Shown here in pieces: positions 59,795 through 64,000 of a stretch of 64,000 nt of DNA. The number at the start of each line of letters is the position of its first letter. The first letter of the stretch is position 1. Source of the stretch: Varroa destructor (taxonomy: Eukaryota > Arthropoda > Arachnida > Mesostigmata > Varroidae). The DNA lies in contig NW_019211456.1 of the NCBI RefSeq assembly GCF_002443255.2, forward strand, positions 38,881,042-38,945,041. The letters run 5' to 3'. Made by a program: the position numbers and the translations under genes. The notes beneath the pieces were generated by a model. That model saw only the letters and a list, made by a program, of their open reading frames with translations. It ran no database searches and was not told the origin of the DNA.

Positions 59795-61098
59795 CTACTG
59801 ATTTTCGAGGGCATAGAACACATGAAGGACATCCTACCGCTCGAGACCTGTTCCAGATCAGCCCAAAATAGCGAACTTTACGATCAATAGACGAAATACG
59901 ATTCGTTCAAATTTGTGTGTAAAGCTACCCGTGATTACTTGTAAACTGGTAGAAGCCTGTCGGACTAAAAATCAACGCGCATTTAACTATCTGGTCAATC
60001 CGGCGTTGGAGCGTGAGCTCCAGGTGAGGACTCTTTCAGCTTTTTTAGTTGACGACTCTCTGTCGGAGCGGTAGCGGTGTCGCGACTCAAGCTAAAAATA
60101 GATACGACCGAGACTCGATGATTTCAATAACAACAGCAACAGGAACTAGTCAGCGATTGCTACCATTAGTAACAATAATGAAACTAATAAAAACAATATG
60201 ACATTCGTAGTCAATAACTGTTAAAGGTGACGATATAGCCAGTGGCCCACAGCCAGAGCAGCCTTTCTGAGACAACAAGCAATCAAATCAACACTCAAGC
60301 GTCACTCAATCACAGTGTCGCCTTCATTTACCACACGAAAACACGAAAAAAAAACACGAGCCAATACTAAACAGGTCAAACGAAGGCATCAAGTAGGATG
60401 ACACACACACATACCATGAGAGCACGATCAACGAAAACAGAGAATCAACTGCGACCGAGATTAAAATAAACACAATCAATTAATAGCGGAAATGCCCCTT
60501 ACAGCAACAATAGAAATGAAATATATATCAGATCCGAGGCGCCTAATCTAAACCAAGGCCTTCCTTAAACAGGGCTTAACCTTCTACCCCCAATAACAAT
60601 TGTTGGTTTCGCAAACAACTTTATCAGCTACTGAACAGGGAGAGGCATTGATAAAAACAAAGCAACTACTTCAGTTGACAGGACAAGCTCAGCAGTTCAA
60701 CATTGAATCTTTACTCAATTATAAGCACGAAAGTGTCAAGCTGGCGTTTATCTATACGGAACACTTCTATGTACACGAAGACAAATGAAGTGAATCGATG
60801 TTATCATCAAACACGAGGAGTGAGCGCCTACTCGAATCACACAAAAAAGAAACATATACACCCGCACACGGACACGGAGATCAACGCAGGAGAAACGTTT
60901 TCCACGTATTTGCATTGACGTGATACTAATATTAGTAATGCTAAGATTATTGATAACAATGAATAATACCTATAACGACTAAGATAACTGTATTACGATG
61001 CCGCACGATAACAAGCAAAAGATATAAATAATGATAACACAGTATATTCTACAATTGTTGTTGCGAGCACCGCCAAGGGAAACCGTTTCTATCTGTCT

Positions 61099-61314
61099 CT
61101 ACACATCATCAGATAGAAGAAAATCTGCTTCTATTTCACGCAAACAGAAAGCACCCACTAATAGTGCTATATAAGTCATTGCCTCCCGGGTTAGATTATC
61201 TGTCTGCCCAAGAAGGGCAGAGTGTAGGGCAATAATCCCTTCTTCGAAGTCGATGAGCCCTAGTCCGCCGGTGCAAAACGGGCCAGTCACACTGTTCGCT
61301 GAATGACACCAGAC
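61099..61314 (-). CDS. Possible terminal exon of an unknown minus-strand gene (71 codons)
   Basis: On the minus strand a long T-rich tract and GCATAG acceptor end at 61315. They are followed by 71 open codons to TAG at 61099-61101. The frame reads VWCHSANSVTGPFCTGG and then GLIDFEEGIIALHSALLG, TREAMTYIALLVGAF and CLREIEADFLL, which looks like helical protein. I do not recognise the family. A second acceptor (TCATTCAG) lies 18 bases inside. No partner exon with matching phase is certain, so chance cannot be excluded. Confidence 0.22.
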   Translation of the reverse strand, partial: VWCHSANSVTGPFCTGGLGLIDFEEGIIALHSALLGQTDNLTREAMTYIALLVGAFCLREIEADFLLSDDV

Positions 61315-61767
61315 CTATGCAAAAGAACGAAAAAAAAAAAACACATTGAAATTGTACTAATTAAATTACATGCTACGTTCCTATATTACACCAAAGTAAA
61401 TAACAATTTTCCTCTTACGTTGAACCACTATGACTACGACTATCCTGCACGACCATAGCCACGTTCGCTACTCCGTCTGTGACCATAATGATAAATGTCT
61501 CGACAAAGGAGAGAGACATGCTGGAGGTTTTAAATTTTGCAGAGTCCCAGGAATAGGATCACGACGCCGAGGCCATCATAGTGGACCTAAGAGAAGATAC
61601 TAGAGCCGTATTATGTTCCGCTCCCCTTGCTTGCGTCATTGGCAACTAGTCGAACTGTGATCTGTCGTGACCACATGACTTACGCATGGTACAACTAAAC
61701 ACATCGAGTTGTTTCGATTTGGTCTTCGTGACTTCATTGTACGCATTGCCCGAGCACTTATTTAAAC

Positions 61768-61835
61768 AATAATGATGATAATGATGATTATTATTATCAT
61801 CATCATCATCATCAACAACAACAACAACAGCAGCA
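61768..61835. repeat. Compound trinucleotide microsatellite
   Basis: Successive AAT/GAT, ATT, ATC, AAC and CAG units. The GAT-type and ATC-type blocks are complementary and could fold back. Confidence 0.93.
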
Positions 61836-62529
61836 TATGGCGATAAACACAGTCGCCTGTCTTCGGCTAGTATTTACTAGCTGGGGGCACTTTAGAAAAT
61901 GTCAATTCAACAATGATTTTATATTTTCTACTTTCGTGTTTGTCGGTATGGAGGCTCCAGAACCACGGAAAAGGGCAAATGATGTATTAGTGCATATCCT
62001 TGGCGAGACCCGCTTTGCTAACGTGCATGTACGTAGATATTGTCAACCTTTACACGTTGCGACACATGACATAGCTAACTGTTGCACATGTATCTCACAA
62101 GTCGACAAAAAACATCGCAATTCCATCCGTATATCTGAGCACGCGACTATGGCAATAAGCAAAAACGAAAGAAAGCTATCGAGAGCTGGCGCCAAATAAC
62201 TAAGGAGAAAATGGAAAGGACGAATCGACAACACCATATGCGCCATAAATTTTGTTATCTCTTCTTCTCTACACTGTTCTATTCTATATCTAATCTAGGT
62301 GTCTTGAAAGCAACAACTACAACGCAATGAAGCCCCGAAAAAAAAACAAAAATCTGTGCAGACAGACCAACCCTGCAGTTGTTCAATGGATCACATGGCA
62401 CCAGGGTAAAAAAAGGGTCGATATAAAATAAGCACATTTTTTCAGCACACTGCTTCCTCAATTACTCTAATTAATTAAGGAAAAATCGAAAGGGGAAGAC
62501 AAAGAATGACGAAACACATGACCAACTCT

Positions 62530-62556
62530 CACACACACACACACGCCACACACACC
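62530..62556. repeat. (CA)n microsatellite
   Basis: CA run to 62544, one interruption, then CA to about 62556. It produces the hydrophobic antisense frame at 62471-62944. Confidence 0.9.
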
Positions 62557-62981
62557 CCCACGCATACCCACGCAGCCACAGACACACAGATAAACATCTA
62601 TGACAAACTACACCAAGCAATTCAAAAAAGGCTATTAATAAGAAAAAAAAAATAAAGAAAAATGATAATAAACATATATAAGCTAATCGATTTATTGCAC
62701 AGCACAGACACACATACATTGTACGTACCCAGCGGGTAATGTGATGGCAGTTGTTAAGTGCACCGAAAAATGATACAATTATAATAATGATAACATTAAA
62801 CTCGAAATACGATAATGAAAGGGCAAGGCATAACGCACATGACTTGAAATCTGTCAAAGACCTGTTAAAGACGAAATAGGAAAAGAATACAGGTAAAGCG
62901 AAAAAACAAGCCCGAGCCAGTACCAATATGTCTAGTCCGTTCACTATTTTCTTCGTTAATCTGCTGTTTGCATCGACTTAC

Positions 62982-63092
62982 TGGGGTAAGCCTACAAAAT
63001 GCCTACTGCCAGCATTGCTATAACTACCAGCTGCAGCTGTTACCCATTGGGCATTTAGGCCAAAGGTATTAAGTTTCGTCCAGATGTGCACC
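62982..63092 (-). CDS. Weak candidate internal exon on the minus strand (111 bases)
   Basis: On the minus strand the segment is bounded by an acceptor ATCATTTCAG and a donor GTAAGTCG. One frame is open (one base, 36 codons, two bases), including VHIWTKLNTFGLNAQW and AAAGSYSNAGSRHFVG. The other two frames contain stops. Against it, the adjoining 63.1-63.3 kb is open on both strands, so this patch is permissive to open frames, and the outgoing phase does not fit the 61.1-61.3 kb candidate directly. Confidence 0.12.
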
Positions 63093-64000
63093 CTGAAATG
63101 ATACCGGACTCAGCAATGTAGAGATAATCGTCGATGCAAAACAGCTTCGTTTGTTTGGGCAGGCTTTCGAAAGGTTATTGAAGACAAAATCAACTGACCG
63201 CGACATCTCGTTGGCGACAATAGCGCTGATACTGACGTCAACTACGTATTTACTCGTACTACGTAATCAATGCACTAATAGTCGAACATTACTTTGATAT
63301 GTGGCACTCATTTCACTAATATAGACGGGTGAAGTTTATTGGCAGTGTGAGACCTAATGTGTGTTATAATGTAAGAACAAGCTCTAAGAGCATCACAACC
63401 TTTGTAACAACATTTCATTTACGCTCCTACCATATATCTTGGCCCTGTACGCGATGTCTCAGCGTTCTTGAAAGCCCATCGTGTGACTTTATTTCGAATT
63501 ACATGCCCAATTCGCAAATCCGGATCAACGAATACACTGGGTTCCCGAATCCGACGTCTGCATGTTCGTATCTGCACGTGCTTCTGTCGTCTTGACCAGC
63601 CGATTGGCTCAACATCGTTATTGGTATCAAACCAGGTAGTTACAGCGCTTTATCGTAATATCTTCATGTCGGATCCTGACGGAGTCGCTGTCTGAATAGT
63701 CGGAAAGAACGCTAGAACGCTGTCTGTCTATTATCATGTTTTTTCCTTTGTCATAAAGGAGTACCGCAGAGAGACGCAGGCACTTCGTTGTTATGACTAT
63801 CATCAATATATATTATTATCATGTGTGTTGTGAGCTCGTGAACTGACGAAACACTGATATCGTGTTGATTTTTTGGCCGCGTATTTAGCTGTAACTCCTT
63901 CTGTCGACGTGCATATTTGGTCCGCGTGCCCGCGCACGTTAATCACATACTAAACGATAGTTGTTATGATATAATTCAAGATTGTTGTAAAATAACGTGC
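63093..64000. other. 3' end of window; no gene recognised
   Basis: A + strand frame with no ATG is open from about 63097 to 63295, and minus-strand frames are also open there. None matches a known family. The rest is mid-GC sequence with short ATT/ATC runs near 63,800. Confidence 0.4.

Larger units (their letters stand above)
56678..61098 (+). other. 3' UTR / 3' flank, A-rich and microsatellite-dense; no gene recognised
   Basis: The + strand is strongly A-rich and T-poor from about 57.2 kb. It contains TA runs at 59147-59164, 59248-59268 and 59767-59794, runs of 12 and 17 G at 58817-58828 and 58892-58908, and a GTT run at 58968-58985. Open frames of 60-106 codons here are low-complexity or featureless. 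Where the receptor transcript ends is not certain. Confidence 0.5.
61315..62981. other. Intergenic or intronic sequence with compound repeats; no gene recognised
   Basis: It contains a compound AAT/GAT/ATT/ATC/AAC/CAG microsatellite at 61768-61835 and a CA repeat at 62530-62556. A 120-codon + frame at 61837-62199 begins right after the microsatellite and shows no recognisable domain. The minus-strand frame at 62471-62944 is the translation of CA/T-rich simple sequence. Confidence 0.5.

Noticed and set aside
62471..62944. 157-codon hydrophobic minus-strand frame resembling a membrane protein
   Set aside because: It is the translation of CA, T-rich and ATT simple repeats, with runs of I, F and C and no balanced loops.

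Overview
The window is animal nuclear DNA and holds most of one large gene on the + strand: a kainate-type ionotropic glutamate receptor subunit (GRIK/KaiR family). I could assemble ten exons, from a 54-base exon at 7282-7335 to the terminal exon at 56072-56245. All splice phases agree, and together they encode 674 residues plus a stop. Covered are the membrane-proximal part of the amino-terminal domain, the S1 and S2 halves of the ligand-binding domain, M1, the pore loop, M3 with [10 protein letters not shown]4 and a 57-residue cytoplasmic tail. The first roughly 230-270 codons (signal peptide and distal amino-terminal domain) and the promoter are not recognisable here and probably lie upstream of base 1.

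The residue pattern resembles arthropod kainate subunits, for example ADLTIT where vertebrate kainate subunits have a Pro. Introns of 10-18 kb with many short microsatellites fit an arthropod with a mid-sized genome of about 40-45% GC by eye. A chelicerate such as a mite or tick is my guess; the species cannot be fixed from this sequence.

Layout: 1-7281 is the 5' flank or an upstream intron. 7282-32489 carries four amino-terminal/linker exons separated by introns of 12.4, 10.4 and 1.8 kb. 32490-51013 is an 18.5 kb intron. 51014-56245 is a compact block of six exons for ligand binding, pore and tail, with introns of 0.4-1.3 kb. From 56246 onward come the 3' UTR and 3' flank. The stop codon is followed in the same frame by two further open stretches of 62 and 76 codons. 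From about 57 kb the + strand becomes strikingly A-rich, and weak exon candidates appear on the minus strand near 61.1-61.3 and 63.0 kb, so a convergent gene is possible.

No rRNA, convincing tRNA, CRISPR array, operon or intact transposon was seen. Most other open frames look like chance. The items worth checking are the in-frame post-stop extension, a perfect 30-base palindrome just before the last exon, a pair of matching tandem hairpins at 29.1 kb, a possible nested exon at 35.0 kb, and the possible convergent gene.
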